A stretch of 64,000 bases of DNA from Myoxocephalus aenaeus (taxonomy: Eukaryota > Chordata > Actinopteri > Perciformes > Cottidae). The notes beneath the pieces were generated by a model. The model had not been told where the DNA came from. It made no database searches and saw nothing but the letters and a program-made list of their open reading frames with translations. Location: contig JBAMJR010000195.1 of the NCBI GenBank assembly GCA_038501785.1, positions 4,559,501 to 4,623,500 on the forward strand, given 5' to 3'. Positions 40,911 through 53,567 of the stretch are shown in pieces; the first letter of the stretch is position 1, and every line of letters starts with the position of its first letter. Both the position numbers and the translations under genes were made by a program.

Positions 40911-42131
40911 CACTCACCTAAAGGATTATTAGGAACACCATACTAATACTGTGTTTGACCCCCTTTCGCCTTCAGAACTGCCTTAATTCTACGTGGCATT
41001 GATTCAACAAGGTGCTGAAAGCATTCTTTAGAAATGTTGGCCCATATTGATAGGATAGCATCTTGCAGTTGATGGAGATTTGTGGGATGCACATCCAGGG
41101 CACGAAGCTCCCGTTCCACCACATCCCAAAGATGCTCTATTGGGTTGAGATCTGGTGACTGTGGGGGCCATTTTAGTACAGTGAACTCATTGTCATGTTC
41201 AAGAAACCAATTTGAAATGATTCGAGCTTTGTGACATGGTGCATTATCCTGCTGGAAGTAGCCATCAGAGGATGGGTACATGGTGGCCATAAAGGGATGG
41301 ACATGGTCAGAAACAATGCTCAGGTAGGCCGTGACATTTAAACGATGCCCAATTGGCACTAAGGGGCCTAAAGTGTGCCAAGAAAACATCCCCCACACCA
41401 TTACACCACCACCACCAGCCTGCACAGTGGTAACAAAGCATGATGGATCCATGTTCTCATTCTGTTTACGCCAAATTCTGACTCTACCATCTGAATGTCT
41501 CAACAGAAATCGAGACTCATCAGACCAGGCAACATTTTTCCAGTCTTCAACTGTCCAATTTTGGTGAGCTCTTGCAAATTGTAGCCTCTTTTTCCTATTT
41601 GTAGTGGAGATGAGTGGTACCCGGTGGGGTCTTCTGCTGTTGTAGCCCATCCGCCTCAAGGTTGTGCGTGTTGTGGCTTCACAAATGCTTTGCTGCATAC
41701 CTCGATTGTAACGAGTGGTTATTTCAGTCAAAGTTGCTCTTCTATCAGCTTGAATCAGTCGGCCCATTCTCCTCTGACCTCTAGCATCAACAAGGCATTT
41801 TCGCCCACAGGACTGCCGCATACTGGATGTTTTTCCCTTTTCACACCATTCTTTGTAAACCCTAGAAATGGTTGTGCGTGAAAATCCCAATAACTGAGCA
41901 GATTGTGAAATACTCAGACCGGCCCGTCTGGCACCAACAACCATGCCACGCTCAAAATTGCTTAAATCACCTTTCTTTCCCATTCTGACATTCAGTTTGG
42001 AGTTCAGGAGATTGTCTTGACCAGGACCACACCCCTAAATGCATTGAAGCAACTGCCATGTGATTGGTTGATTAGATAATTGCATTAATGAGGAATTGAA
42101 CAGGTGTTCCTAATAATCCTTTAGGTGAGTG
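40911..42131 (-). mobile_element. Tc1/mariner transposon, DD36E (Incomer-like), apparently intact
   Basis: A 1221-bp element is bounded by two identical 29-bp terminal inverted repeats (40911-40939 and 42103-42131, outer end CACTCACCTAAAGG). It is flanked by TA on both sides (40909-40910 and 42132-42133), the target duplication of this superfamily. It encodes one uninterrupted 346-codon transposase on the minus strand. Identical repeats and an open gene suggest recent insertion. It lies in intergenic DNA between the two host genes. Confidence 0.95.
40943..41983 (-). CDS. Tc1/mariner DD36E transposase
   Basis: This 346-residue protein runs from ATG at 41983 to TAG at 40943. The N-terminal third is a paired-type helix-turn-helix DNA-binding region (LSISQSAQLLGFSRTTISRV, then a basic GRK linker and a second HTH with TTRTTLRRMGYNSRRPHR). 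The catalytic domain shows WSDESRF (first Asp), FQQDNAPCHK (second Asp) and SPDLNPIEHLWD (Glu). The second Asp and the Glu are separated by 36 residues, not the 34 of classical Tc1. DD36E defines the Incomer family reported in fishes and other animals. It cuts and pastes the element at TA sites. No stop or frameshift is present and all three catalytic residues are retained, so it may be functional (inference). Confidence 0.95.
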   Translation of the reverse strand: MGKKGDLSNFERGMVVGARRAGLSISQSAQLLGFSRTTISRVYKEWCEKGKTSSMRQSCGRKCLVDARGQRRMGRLIQADRRATLTEITTRYNRGMQQSICEATTRTTLRRMGYNSRRPHRVPLISTTNRKKRLQFARAHQNWTVEDWKNVAWSDESRFLLRHSDGRVRIWRKQNENMDPSCFVTTVQAGGGGVMVWGMFSWHTLGPLVPIGHRLNVTAYLSIVSDHVHPFMATMYPSSDGYFQQDNAPCHKARIISNWFLEHDNEFTVLKWPPQSPDLNPIEHLWDVVERELRALDVHPTNLHQLQDAILSIWANISKECFQHLVESMPRRIKAVLKAKGGQTQY

Positions 42132-42663
42132 TATATTGTTTTCTAGTTCCTGACACTGCCTTAAAAGATCTGGAGAGGTAAAAGGAAATGGTCAAATCTG
42201 CAAAACACTTGGAGCATTTGAGGTGAACTGTTTATTTTTGAGCTGGATTAAAAAAACAAAAAAAGCATTGCAGTCGCAAAGTTGCAGATCCCCAGGGGGA
42301 GAGTTGAATGACCTGTCAAATCTAATTTCTCAGTGTGTGTATTTACCAGAGTAGCTATTGCAGGGGAAAATGCATTGTGTCAGCGCCCGGCACTCCTCTC
42401 TGTTATGGAAGTTCACTGACCCATTATATATTGGTGTGGTGTGCACTGCAGTGAGAAGATTGAGAATCATAAATGTACTTGATGCTATACTGAGAAATTA
42501 CATATTTGACTCCATTGTCGCAAAGGCCAGCTGATTGAAGGTTGGACACAATAAAAGGTCATGCCGGATACGGATTCTTGGTGGACCCTAAAGGCAAATG
42601 TCTCGGTCTGAGTTCTGAACGTTGCTATTACTCCTTGCGCGGAAAAGTGTATTTGTAATTTAA

Positions 42664-43392
42664 CCTTCCTCTTGTGTTAGCTTTCTGTTAGCATCTCTTG
42701 TGTTAACGGGTCGGTTTTGACCCATGTCTTAAATCAGCTGTAAAATACAATTATCTATCATCCAATTTGTTTCTCATCTCTTGGTTACGTTGTTAGGCTT
42801 CCTTATCCATGAACATATTGTTGTATGTTTTAATATTTTTGGTGTGGGCCTCTGGGCCCTCTCTTTGTCAGTATACCCCTCGATTTCAATTAAATAAATG
42901 GTAAAATGAACCTCAAGAGAATCATATAAATACATAAAAGGTTGTTGTGTTACCTGACTATTACTGAGGGGTATTAGAACACATTTCTTAAATAATTTAT
43001 TTAAATTTTTTTTTTTATATTATTAACTATAGACTACCATTTATGTATGTTTACTTCAAGAAAAAGGCTAAAAAGTTTTTTTTCAGCAATAGAACTTTTA
43101 TACAAACACAAAATGAAAAGCAGAACAAGTCATGACACAAAATATAGATTTGCTAGGTCGAAAAAACAACTTATTTCTATAACTGGTTCAAAACCGACCC
43201 TGACAACACAAAGGTCATAATTTCAACCAGAGCATTTTATAATGTAGTGAACATTTTAGTTTTAGTTTTCTTTTGTTGAAATAGAGGTGACAAAGTCAGA
43301 AATCCTTGATGCAATAAACCCATTTCATGTGGTTCTTTTATGCATTTAAAACCTAAAACTTAGTCGGTGCCGACCTTAACACAGGAGGAAGG
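42664..43392. mobile_element. non-autonomous piggyBac-type MITE with TTAA target duplication
   Basis: The element is flanked by TTAA at 42660-42663 and at 43393-43396. Terminal inverted repeats are about 16 bp, CCTTCCTCTTGTGTTA on the left against CCTTCCTCCTGTGTTA read inward on the right (15 of 16 match). A perfect 13-bp subterminal inverted repeat follows: GGGTCGGTTTTGA at 42708-42720 and its complement at 43188-43200. TTAA duplication plus inner inverted repeats is the hallmark of the piggyBac superfamily. The 729-bp interior is AT-rich and encodes nothing, so movement would depend on an outside transposase. Confidence 0.88.
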
Positions 43393-44261
43393 TTAATTGT
43401 CCTGCAGCTAGAAATATCAAAGCCAGACTTAAATGTGTGAATGCATAGTGCCAAATAGAGTTCCATGTTTTGAATTCACATTTATATTGACAGCATTTGT
43501 ATGAATAACTTGCAAGCTGGATCAGCCGTCCATCTAGAAAATGTTCCAAAGCTAAAAACAACAATCTCAATCCGCAATCTCCCAAAGGAACTGCACATGC
43601 TTAAAATCCAGTTGCATTGTCCTTGAAAGTATTATCATCTCTTTGTCCTGTGTAGGCTCGAGAGTGCATGGATTCTGCATGGGGATGCAAAACACTAATT
43701 CTGCATCACCTGACAATTGTTTTTTTGTTTTTTTCACTCAACAATTGTAAAGAGAGTGAATCCCAACTCCTCAGCTCAGTGCAAAGGCTGCTGGAACAAA
43801 GTTCAGAGAATCTGATTTTCATCCCACGGACAATGAGGCACCATCACTCAGCGCCTGCCATGTAGTACCATGGATCATATTTACACCCAGACAGCAGATC
43901 GGGGCTGCGGGGACCCGATGGGATGCACAGGAAGCAGAGGTCACTTAACCAAACACAAGCCATGCAGGCCTGTGGGAAGAAAGCAGCAGCCATACATCAT
44001 GCCAGAGGCAATCCGTCACCCAGACCGCTCGATTTGAGGCAGCCACTTTGAGATTTGCTGCAGCCCCTGGGCCCCTGAGGGACGAGCTGGTGACAGAGCC
44101 TGCAACAAATACACTCCATACCTCTCACAAGCTGGACACTATATATACGCAGGTCAGAAGTGTCGGGAGGTAAACTGTCATCACACGCAATCAATTGAGG
44201 TGATTTTGGTTCACATTGGGGGTTTTTTGGTGTTGAAACTTTTCCATTAAATGTTTAACTT

Positions 44262-44282
44262 ACACACACACACACACACACA
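44262..44282. repeat. (CA)n microsatellite
   Basis: About 10 CA units. Confidence 0.95.
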
Positions 44283-47200
44283 TGTTATGTGTTGTCTTTT
44301 AGCAGATGGGAAAATGCTGGTATTTTGTGTTTGTCTAAATAGAGTCTGCAGCAATGATCCACTGGTACTGTTTGACCAACGGTGATGTCATTTGTTTAGC
44401 GCAATGTTGCTGGTAATGATTTATTCAACTTCCATCCTACTTTAAGAAGCCCTTTGAACAACGCAAAATACAATATTTAATTTACTCAGCACACAATATT
44501 CTCTCCAACTTCCTCATAAAAGGATCTAATATTGGCCACAATGCACCAACAAGCACAGAAATAAATCAGTTGTATATGCTAGCTGACAGTACTCTTGTTT
44601 TGACATACTCTTCAAAATCAATCCAGCCTTATGGTTACTCAATGCTTAATCCCTTATAATTGGAAAAGAAGGACATACTGTCCAGGGTGTTGTGTTGAGT
44701 GATGGACACTAATCTTAAATAGAAAAATAAAAGGCCTGTGGCGTTCCCCCGGTATCCTTTATACATTATTAATTTGTTTATGTGTCTACGTTTTTAAACT
44801 GGCTTTGGATAACATAGAAGAAAACCCCCCACTAATAAAGTATGTTCAGAATGTCAGATTTATTTTGTTGGTGTCTGATAATATTGGAGGGGATACATTA
44901 TGCTGTTGTTTTGGAGTTGCGGATCTGCAAAACACATGTTTGTCACGGATATAATGACGATGATGTTGTGGGAGGATAAAAGCAAAGTGGAGAGAGACAA
45001 TCAAGTGCTTTAGCTGTATTACTAACATGGGCTACCATGTGACTCCACCTCTCCAACAAATACACCACATATGTATATGTGCACTTTGGTTGACTGAACA
45101 TAATGACTTACAGGCTGAACCTCAAAGAAGCCCTCAAGCTGTATTTCTCAACAAGTTTGCAATCTGTTATTTTCCTCAAAAGTGTTACACGCAATTTCCT
45201 TTTAGTTCCTAGTTATAGAAACAGCAGCAAGTGCTGCCTCACAACCAATACTGTACACCAGCGTGTTGAGAGAGTAACAGACTAAAGCGCCTTATATATA
45301 CATAGTACCTTCAGCAGACATCAATAGGAGGCTTGCAATTATTTATTTCTACCGCTGGAGATTTATAGTCACATTTCTCGTGTCTTTTTCTTCCTGGTGA
45401 GGCGTAAATAGTACAGACGAGCGCTTACCTCGCATTTAAATTCTGCATCGTTTAGCCAGAAAAACAGCAGATACTGCAGCAGGCGACGACAGCTCTAAAT
45501 TACATGCCTCCCTGTATTTGGCCCTGGAGGAAGTAAGGAAATAAATGCTCGTGCCCTTGTGCCGTATGAGGTCTGTTGCAGGTGGACAGGCGCTGTAGAT
45601 TAATTTGAGCCACTGGCACATACAGTAGCGGTCTAGGAGAGAGAAATAGAGAGAGAGGAGCCCCTCTGACTGCATGCCCTTCGATGAGCACCGTCAAGGA
45701 TTAATGTGAGGAAATATCACGCGCAAATGGATCCACCTGAACTTCCAGTGATGCATCCCATTTTCACGCTGGCAAAGGTCTCGGGAAGAAAAAGGGCCCT
45801 TCCGTGCTGATATAACCTTTCTTAACAGCGTCACCTTAAGAACTGATGCTGAATAATTCAGCGCCTATTAGTCTACCATTTGCCTGGACATGAAGTCTCC
45901 CAGCAACATTGCTGGACTTCAGGTAGGTGATTTGTCAGAGGCACTGCTGGCTGCAGGTAGCGCCGCACAATACACATGGGCATATAGACCCAGACTGTAG
46001 CCTGTAATTTCCGCACAATGTCTGTAATTGATAGATATTCTAAGAATAACTTGAAAGGTGACGTGCATTTCATATTTTCCCCATTATTTCTCCCATTGGA
46101 GATGGGCTTTACTCCAGTTCCTTAAGGTATGCTTGCAGGGTGATACACTCAAACTAACTTAATAGATGTGACAGTAATGATGACCTTCAGCTCGAGGGAG
46201 AAATATTCTGTAGTGGAAATAATTCTATGTCGTTCGGGAGGAAAGTTCAAAAAGGTTTCAATCAAAAATGGAAAAAATACAAGCAGAGATTCACTGGACA
46301 AGATGCCTCTGTCAGTTTATTGAATGCTTGCAAGCAGGAAGAAAGTTGAACAGCCATCAATCAACAATGTCTGCACAGGTTTCCACAAAGATTATTGCTA
46401 AAACAGTCAGTAATATACAATTTCAGAGGACCATCCCCTCACGATCCATCTCATTCCTGATTGGTTCCCGTTAGAACGAACACGTGATGTACGTTGGACT
46501 GTGTGTCCCATGTCAGCATTTTCATCTGTTCCTCCTGCGTGGTTCGTGCCTTGATCGTTATATAAAACAAGTCATTAGCCTCTCAGAGTTTTCATCAGCG
46601 TACTTTGAACGTTCTGTAAACAGGTTATTAGCCTTAAAACCAAGTTATTGACCCCTCAGAACCAAGTCATTAGCCCCTTGGGGCTTTTATCAGCTAGCAT
46701 GAACCTGAATACCTTCACGAACTTAAGAAAAACATGTTTTTCAGTCGTTAATTATTGATCTAAGCACATCATATTGAAACATCTGTTACATTCAGAGATT
46801 TTAGTTTAAAATACAGCATATAGATATTTTCCCATCACAATTCTCCTGTGCTGAAACCAGATGGGACAACAGGCCAATCAGAGCGCACACAACAGAGAAT
46901 GATGAAGAAGCAGTAATATAACGATGTACGTCCATGATATGCGCCAATAATGACCATCCACTGGCATTGCATTTTGATACAGGCATGCATGGTGGAGGCC
47001 GAGGGATTGCAAATGTCAGCGGCCTGTCACTCAGACTCAGTCCCACATGGGCAGCAGGATGGAGCCCGCTAAAAGGGAAGGCCAAACGACTGGACCGACA
47101 TTAGTATCCAGTCTGACTCACTCACTGTCCGACTGTCAATCTCTGGATGTGTTTGAGCCGCTACTTTCCCACTTTATGCATTTGCAAATTTCTAGTCAGA

Positions 47201-48912
47201 GCCTGATTATGCCCTATTCAGTATCTCGCTGTTGGTTGCTGATTGTCCCGCACCTACCATGAATAACTGTTTGAGGGTCTTCCAGTTGGCTGTGGCTTCA
47301 AGTTGTTTTCCCCAATTTCAGCCGGGTTAGGTTGAAATGGAAAAGAAAGCATGTCTCGGATTCAGGGATCGGGTCTCTCTTCCAATCACATACAGAAAGG
47401 AAAAACTAAACTTTTGAAGAAAAACAAAGCTGTACAAATAGCAGACATCTGAGATATAGAAGCTCTATTTGAAAACAGAAAACACACAGTAGAGTTGATG
47501 ACTGATCTGTAAAGTTTTTTTTTCCTCCTATTCTTTCAGACTTTCATTTCATTTCTGTGAATATTTATACGTCATTGTTCGCTGTATTAAAAATACCTGA
47601 CACATTTTAGTCTGAAATATTTCAGCTGCTCTCTCCTGAATCAAACAATCCAACCGCTGAAGGTCGTTCTGAATGTTGAATTTCAATTATGCAGAAATAT
47701 ACAAAACAGTCCACTGGGTTCAGATGTCTCCACCACCTGACAACACTGATGTGCATATGGTCCATCACAGCCATCCAGATCTGCTATAGATTACAGCAGA
47801 GCTGTGTCATTTTCACTCTGCCCCATGCCAAGACTCAGAGACACAAAGCCAGTCAAGAGCCAAGTAGCCACTGGGCTTTTGTGTTAGTTTAAATAAATCC
47901 CACGTCGGAGAGTAATGTGTTCCCCGGGACTTTGATGCAGTGCAATATCTTTGGTTTTAAATAAAGTGACTCCAAAAACACCAATGACTTCCATCTGTGC
48001 TCAGTGGGTTATGCTTGTAAATTCTGCAATTAGATGCATAGTTAATTCCTGCAATCTATCCGTTTATAGCTCGCGAGTTTGGTGGCAAAGACCACCAAGC
48101 TGTCAAGTGCTGGCACCAAGTCGGGAACATTTTATCTCTCAGCGCAATGGCTCGTGCAGTGACACAGCTGAAGAATGCATGAAGTGCCTGGTGAAGTCAA
48201 GTTTCCACCCTTATTTTGTAACTCCTCACATTTTCTCTGTGATTAAAGACCTCAGCATTCTTCTGAATGTATTAGGTTCAAGTCTTATCAAGAGAAAGTA
48301 TTTGTGCAGCGAGTGCGTTTGCCAAGAGAATGTCGAGAACAATTAGTGACGGCTACTTGAGGTATCTTTTGGACAGGGACAGGCTCCGGTGCAGAATGTG
48401 GCGACCATGAAGTGGAACTGGACAGCCTGGCAGCAGCTCTCGGCAAGCAACATGATCTCCTGGTTGGAAGTGGGATCTGGAGATTCAAGGATCATTAGAA
48501 ACATAACCTAATACATGAATGTAGCTGCAGAGAAAGCTACTCAGTCGGCTCCAAAAATCTGCTGCAAATAGGAATCTGGTTAATGGCATAATGCTCTCTC
48601 TCTCACCCTCCCATTGTCTGGAGAGTAAAAGGGCTATTCAGCAATCTATCACTCCCATTGATCAGCGTAACAAGGAAGTGCAGCTTCAGCAGCGGCCTCC
48701 TCCACAAGTCTGTCACCACCCACATCCGTGTCAATCCTCCCATCTGTTTGGCTGCGGATTAATATGGAAAATAAAGTTGCATTTTAGACGAGCTAATGAG
48801 AAAAGAAATCCAAGAGATGCAAAATACCGTTGCAATAAAACCGCTCTGTCATGGGCCATTCGGGCTTAAAAACCAAGCGCTTTTTAGGCTTTGCCACATA
48901 AATCTGACAAAT

Positions 48913-48933
48913 TCTCTCTCTCTCTCTCTCTCT
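48913..48933. repeat. (CT)n microsatellite
   Basis: About 10 CT units. Confidence 0.93.
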
Positions 48934-49598
48934 GAACTGTTCTCCATCACTCAGCAGCGGAAAACAAAAGTAGGCCAAACAGTAGGAGGACTTTGAAATT
49001 CAAACAGGTGGGTAGGTGTCGTCTCAAAGACATAAATCTCAGCACACGGGGGAGGAATCGCTAATGATCATCAATCATCTGCACAAAGCACATACGTTCT
49101 ATATTTTGTGCAGTGAAAAAATGCATTTCCCCTTAAAATGTGCAGCACATTTCCCTCTGAATTTAGGGACTGTATGTTTTTTTGTCACAACTCAACCTCT
49201 TTTGCCATTACATATTGGATTTTGACAATATTTACATTTTGTTTGATGAATTCATTTTGACCAATTCCTATTTGCTGGATGTACAGCATAGACTGCCGTG
49301 ATAGAGAGAGACATATGGCATACACAAAAAGAGGTGCCTGATCAGAAGAGACAAGAGGACACAATAAAATGTAATACAACGTAATAAAAACATAATAGCA
49401 ATGGTACAATAGAAATGACATCGCCTCACAATGCTGGAGCAAGTGCTCGAGGAATTTTTGGGAAACAGGTAAATGATCTTTCCAACACTTCCCCACTGAG
49501 AGAGGCGGGGGAGGGGAGGGCCATTTGCACCCCTTTCAAATCCCTCAGATGAAGTGGACTGCAATCGAGTACATCCTCAGTCTTCATTCCCCTCTTGG

Positions 49599-49599
<1 letters not shown>

Positions 49600-49649
<50 letters not shown>
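49600..49649. repeat. (CA)n microsatellite
   Basis: About 24 CA units; open frames that run through it on both strands are artefacts of the repeat. Confidence 0.97.
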
Positions 49650-49650
<1 letters not shown>

Positions 49651-52600
49651 GCAGCAACTCTCCTTTGGCAGGGACACTGAGCACTGAACAGCTCTGAGCG
49701 CAGCAGGAGACTTTTGCCACCTGCATATTGCGGAATGGAGATCGAGACAAATCCAACACTGACATTGGTGATAGACACTTCAACATTTCCTTTTTTTTTC
49801 CACAAGGAGTTCAGCAATTAGTTTTCAAGGTTTAAACTGTGCTTAGGTATGAGGAGTGGCATAAGACAGAATAAATGAAAGGTTTCCCAATTGCTGCGGT
49901 TGCTAAAACTGATTCCCTTTTACGGCACAGGGAGAGAACAAAAAATGCTTTTATTGTTCCCCAGGTGGCGAAGACCTATGTGAAATGTAAACAATGTTTG
50001 AATTTACCTTTGATCCTTGTTACAAGGGCCAACTACTGTGCAGTGTTCATTAGAGCGGAAATGATATGTGCAAACAAAGAGAGGCTCCCGTGCAGCACGC
50101 TGCTGTGTCTTTACATCTCAGAATTGCAAATGAATGCAGCCTCCTCACCTGGTCCCTGCAGGCGGTGTCCCAGAGCCTCCAATCAGTGCTTTACTGACAG
50201 CAGGCAGCCTGCAGAAAAACTGGGAGCGCTAATAGTAGAAGATGATGCCTGATAAACACATTCTCCATTGTAACTGCTCCCCTCCCCCTGTATATTTTAC
50301 TGCCTGGCAGCATGGCCTCCAACCAAGGTCAAAATGTGGAGATGCTTGGCGAACAGAGCAGCTTGGGCCAAATAAACAAATAAAATGAAGACGGCACGCT
50401 TTTTTTAAATTTTATTTAACAGTCAGCTCTGACTCAGTTTGGCTGTTTTCCATCTGATTTGTAATTTTTAAATCTGCATCTTTGCATATAAACATATAAA
50501 GGTACCCAATTGCAGACAAAACCCCAGATGGAAATGTTAAAGATATGAGCGAAATAACCTACTCAGAAGCTCTACTCAATGAGCAAATGGACTGTGTGTG
50601 CATAAACGTTAAGACCACTGGCATTCTACGTTCTTGCACAGGGCAGCCCTGTCCGTGGAGGCGCCGCATTCGACTTCCAGTGCAGCAGATGTCTGTGGCC
50701 GAACCGTTCTGTCTAAATAACGGGGAGGGTGGCACGGTAAACACAGACTTGCTCGGCTTTGTCGAGCTAATGACTTCCTGCTCCAGTGGCTTGTGAAACA
50801 GTGTTGGAGCCAAAATAAGTAAAATCGGGAGGCGAATTTAATCTGTCACTCAATGGAAAGCCTTTAAGCAGAAACACGCAGCCACCCAGAGGGTGCACGC
50901 AAGTGAAGTGAAATTACAGAAAAGGCTCCCTGGAAGCGAGTGAAGCGGCAGAACAGGTTGTGTACGGGCATGAGGAGGACTACAGATTGGTTGGATAAAT
51001 AGGGGATTCTTTAAAGCAAAACACGCCGGGTGTGAATGTCAACCAAGGTGGTAATCTAAAACCATCAATCCCTTTGAATCTAGGTAAGCTCCACCTATGT
51101 AGAGGAGAGATTGATGTGGGGAGGAAGACTGCGCTTGCTCTCGGGTTTTTGATCCTCTTGAATTCGTCCCGAGCTCGTTTCTGAATTGCGTCGCTGTGTG
51201 GCACACGTTTTTTAACGACCCGTGCGCGAGCAACTCAGCCTTCCAACGGCTCCGAATTAATCATTTCAATGAATTGTTTGTTTCCCTCCGTGGTCTCCTG
51301 GGAAAAGTGGATGGGTATGATGAGAAGTTACTCTGGGGCGGATGAGCTAAAATTAATCAAACACATCAATGGCTTGTTTTGTTATAAATAAAAAAAACTA
51401 AAAAAAACGTCCTGCCTCCTGTCTAACCTCTCCCACGATGGGGAATTTTAAACCGAATCGCATCCAAATTATACCTCTATGCAATTACAGTGAGCCAACA
51501 TTGACTCTGTAAACAAACAGCCAAATTTATTTTCTAAAAAAAAAACTCCCAAATCACTCCTATCACAAATGATCTGTTGAATAATGAAAAAGGGGAAAGC
51601 CTTTTGATCTGTTGGATAATGACAATATGCAAGGCTTTTTGAAAAGTGTACAAACTTATTCAACATTGTGTGTAATGCCAGCAACTCCAACTTGGAGGCA
51701 ATGAAACTCAAAATGTTTTTTTTCTTTTCAGTTAACAAGTCTATTTTGAATCACTGACATCAAAGTTTCCTGTGTTCCACATTAATATTCATGTGAACCA
51801 CAAAAAAAAAGAGAAAATAAGACATGAAATGCAGATTAGCCTCCTCTGAGAAGATATGCAAATAGCAAGTCAGACACTTGAAGCTTTTCTTTTGCACACA
51901 GGCAGACAGTCCGCATGCACATATTCAGTGTATGCTTTCTTATTTAAATCTACTTACATATGATTTAAATAGTTTTAACCATCTGTAAGGCCAAATATAG
52001 AAATAACCAGCGTGTTTCATGTCTGTCTGGACAGGTACAAAAAAGAATATTGAAATATAGGAGCAGACTGGCTTTAGATTGAGGGAATTTTTTTGCGATA
52101 TTCTAATACAGAGTACAGACGGCTAATAGAGTACAAATACATTAAGTCTGGGGATGACTCCATATCAGAATATGAGTGCTGCTTATTAGTAATCATGGAC
52201 AGATAACTGCTAACGTCCCACATTTTCTCACCTGCACAATATCACCAGTTTAATAAACGTTGTTTTTGGCCCAATGAATTTGGACGAACCATGTTGTGCT
52301 GAAAAGGGTGTTATTATTTTGCTGCTTAACCCAATGTAGCCAACGACAACAAAAAACATCCCTCAGTTCAAGACAATCTGCACCGTACACATGTAACAGC
52401 AACATGCAACTGAAACATCGATTCATCAATTGTGCTGGAATATCATTCTACACGATTCAACATTCAAAGGAGCTTTTATTTATGATGTTTGTGCATTTAA
52501 AGAGAAGACAAAAACAATGCGTCTCTGTATCTGCAAGGTCTCGAAAGCTCTAAAGAAATCTCATTTATAATAGCCAACAAACACATTCCCTTTGAACCTT

Positions 52601-53455
52601 GAGGAAATCTGACAAGTGGACAAAAGCACGGCAGAGCCTCAAAGGAGCCAAATCATTGCAGCATGAAATAGGACATAAGCCTTATCTTAATAAAATATTT
52701 CTCTCACTAGCTTTAGAAAAATCTTAATTCCTTTGAATATCATGGTCATGGTAAAGGCGTTGATTCCACATATATTATTGTATATCTATGTATACTATAT
52801 AAATACACTTTTAAATCTTTTTCCAAACATATGCATCATATATAACAGCTTGCTACAAAATGAAACGTATTTTCCAAAATGATTGTACGTCGATGTCAGC
52901 CATCGTGACCTAACAATCACTTGATGATGGACATCTCAGCTTGCAGCAAGAGCCACATGTAAACTTACAGCAAGATATTTAATTGAAAATAGGTTAACTC
53001 CTGCCAACGCTATAGTCCACATTAATGGGGAGGAAGGGGGAGCAGTCTTAATGGCTGGTCAGACCTTCTTGGAGGAGCCAGAGCGAGCTTATCTAAATCC
53101 TCTTGGCAGAGCTATCTGAAAACTCAGAGGATAGTGCAGAGGAGGGCTCATTTTTGCCTGAAAAGCAGCTCTTATAAATTAAGTAGTGCCAGGAAGTTCT
53201 TCTGATATAACTTGCCTGTTCTGTATTAACGAACTTATTCAATATGCAGTGTTAGATTAAACAGAAAAGCACTTCACGATGCGATTAAGTAACACATGAA
53301 TTTTCTTTCTTTTTTAAAGCCCAGACTAATCTACCTAAAAACAGTGTGCGTATCTCTGTCCATGCCTCTGGAAGGAGCTGGATTTTGGGGAAATAATTGT
53401 TCCCCTCCTGGTGTGTCTGATGCCACTGAAAGCACGAGACGACCAAAAGTCTGGG

Positions 53456-53567
53456 TTACGACTCGCTCTCTGCCAATGTGCCTTCGCTGCTGCTCTTCCC
53501 CGTCGAATGCCTGCCGGACTCTCTGTCCACCTCATCCTCTTCATCAGATCTGCCGAGGCTCAGGTGT
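53456..53567 (-). CDS. myo18a: candidate alternative myo18a terminal exon (short C-terminus)
   Basis: A CTGTGTGCCGCAG acceptor on the minus strand opens a frame that is compatible only with a phase-2 upstream exon. It gives Arg (AG+A), then HLSLGRSDEEDEVDRESGRH, then STGKSSSEGTLAESES and TAA at 53456-53458. Thirty-six acidic, Ser-rich residues then a stop resemble the short acidic tail of canonical human MYO18A (which contains RSDDE and ends near SDTEAKLTETNA), though the match is loose. It would replace the long exon by skipping from the donor at 57569. Against it, the exon is short and unsupported by transcripts, and the plus strand here also has a long chance open frame. An AATAAA on the minus strand at plus 52475-52480 is a possible poly(A) signal. 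Confidence 0.5.

Larger units (their letters stand above)
23481..53455. other. intergenic region, transposon- and microsatellite-bearing
   Basis: These 30 kb separate the signal-peptide exon from the myo18a 3' end. Apart from the transposons and repeats listed separately, I see no gene. PIPOX, which lies between SEZ6 and MYO18A in human, is not seen: no frame shows the GxGxxG FAD-binding motif or other sarcosine-oxidase sequence. Open frames of 60-150 codons are scattered, mostly overlapping on opposite strands and without protein-like composition. Confidence 0.55.

Noticed and set aside
48288..48488. Possible exon on either strand around 48360-48480
   Set aside because: The minus frame reads fairly long, but the composition (Cys- and Pro-rich without domain) and lack of a phase-consistent partner exon make it unconvincing.
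49426..49817. Three minus-strand frames containing long Val-Cys runs
   Set aside because: Translated (CA)n microsatellite.
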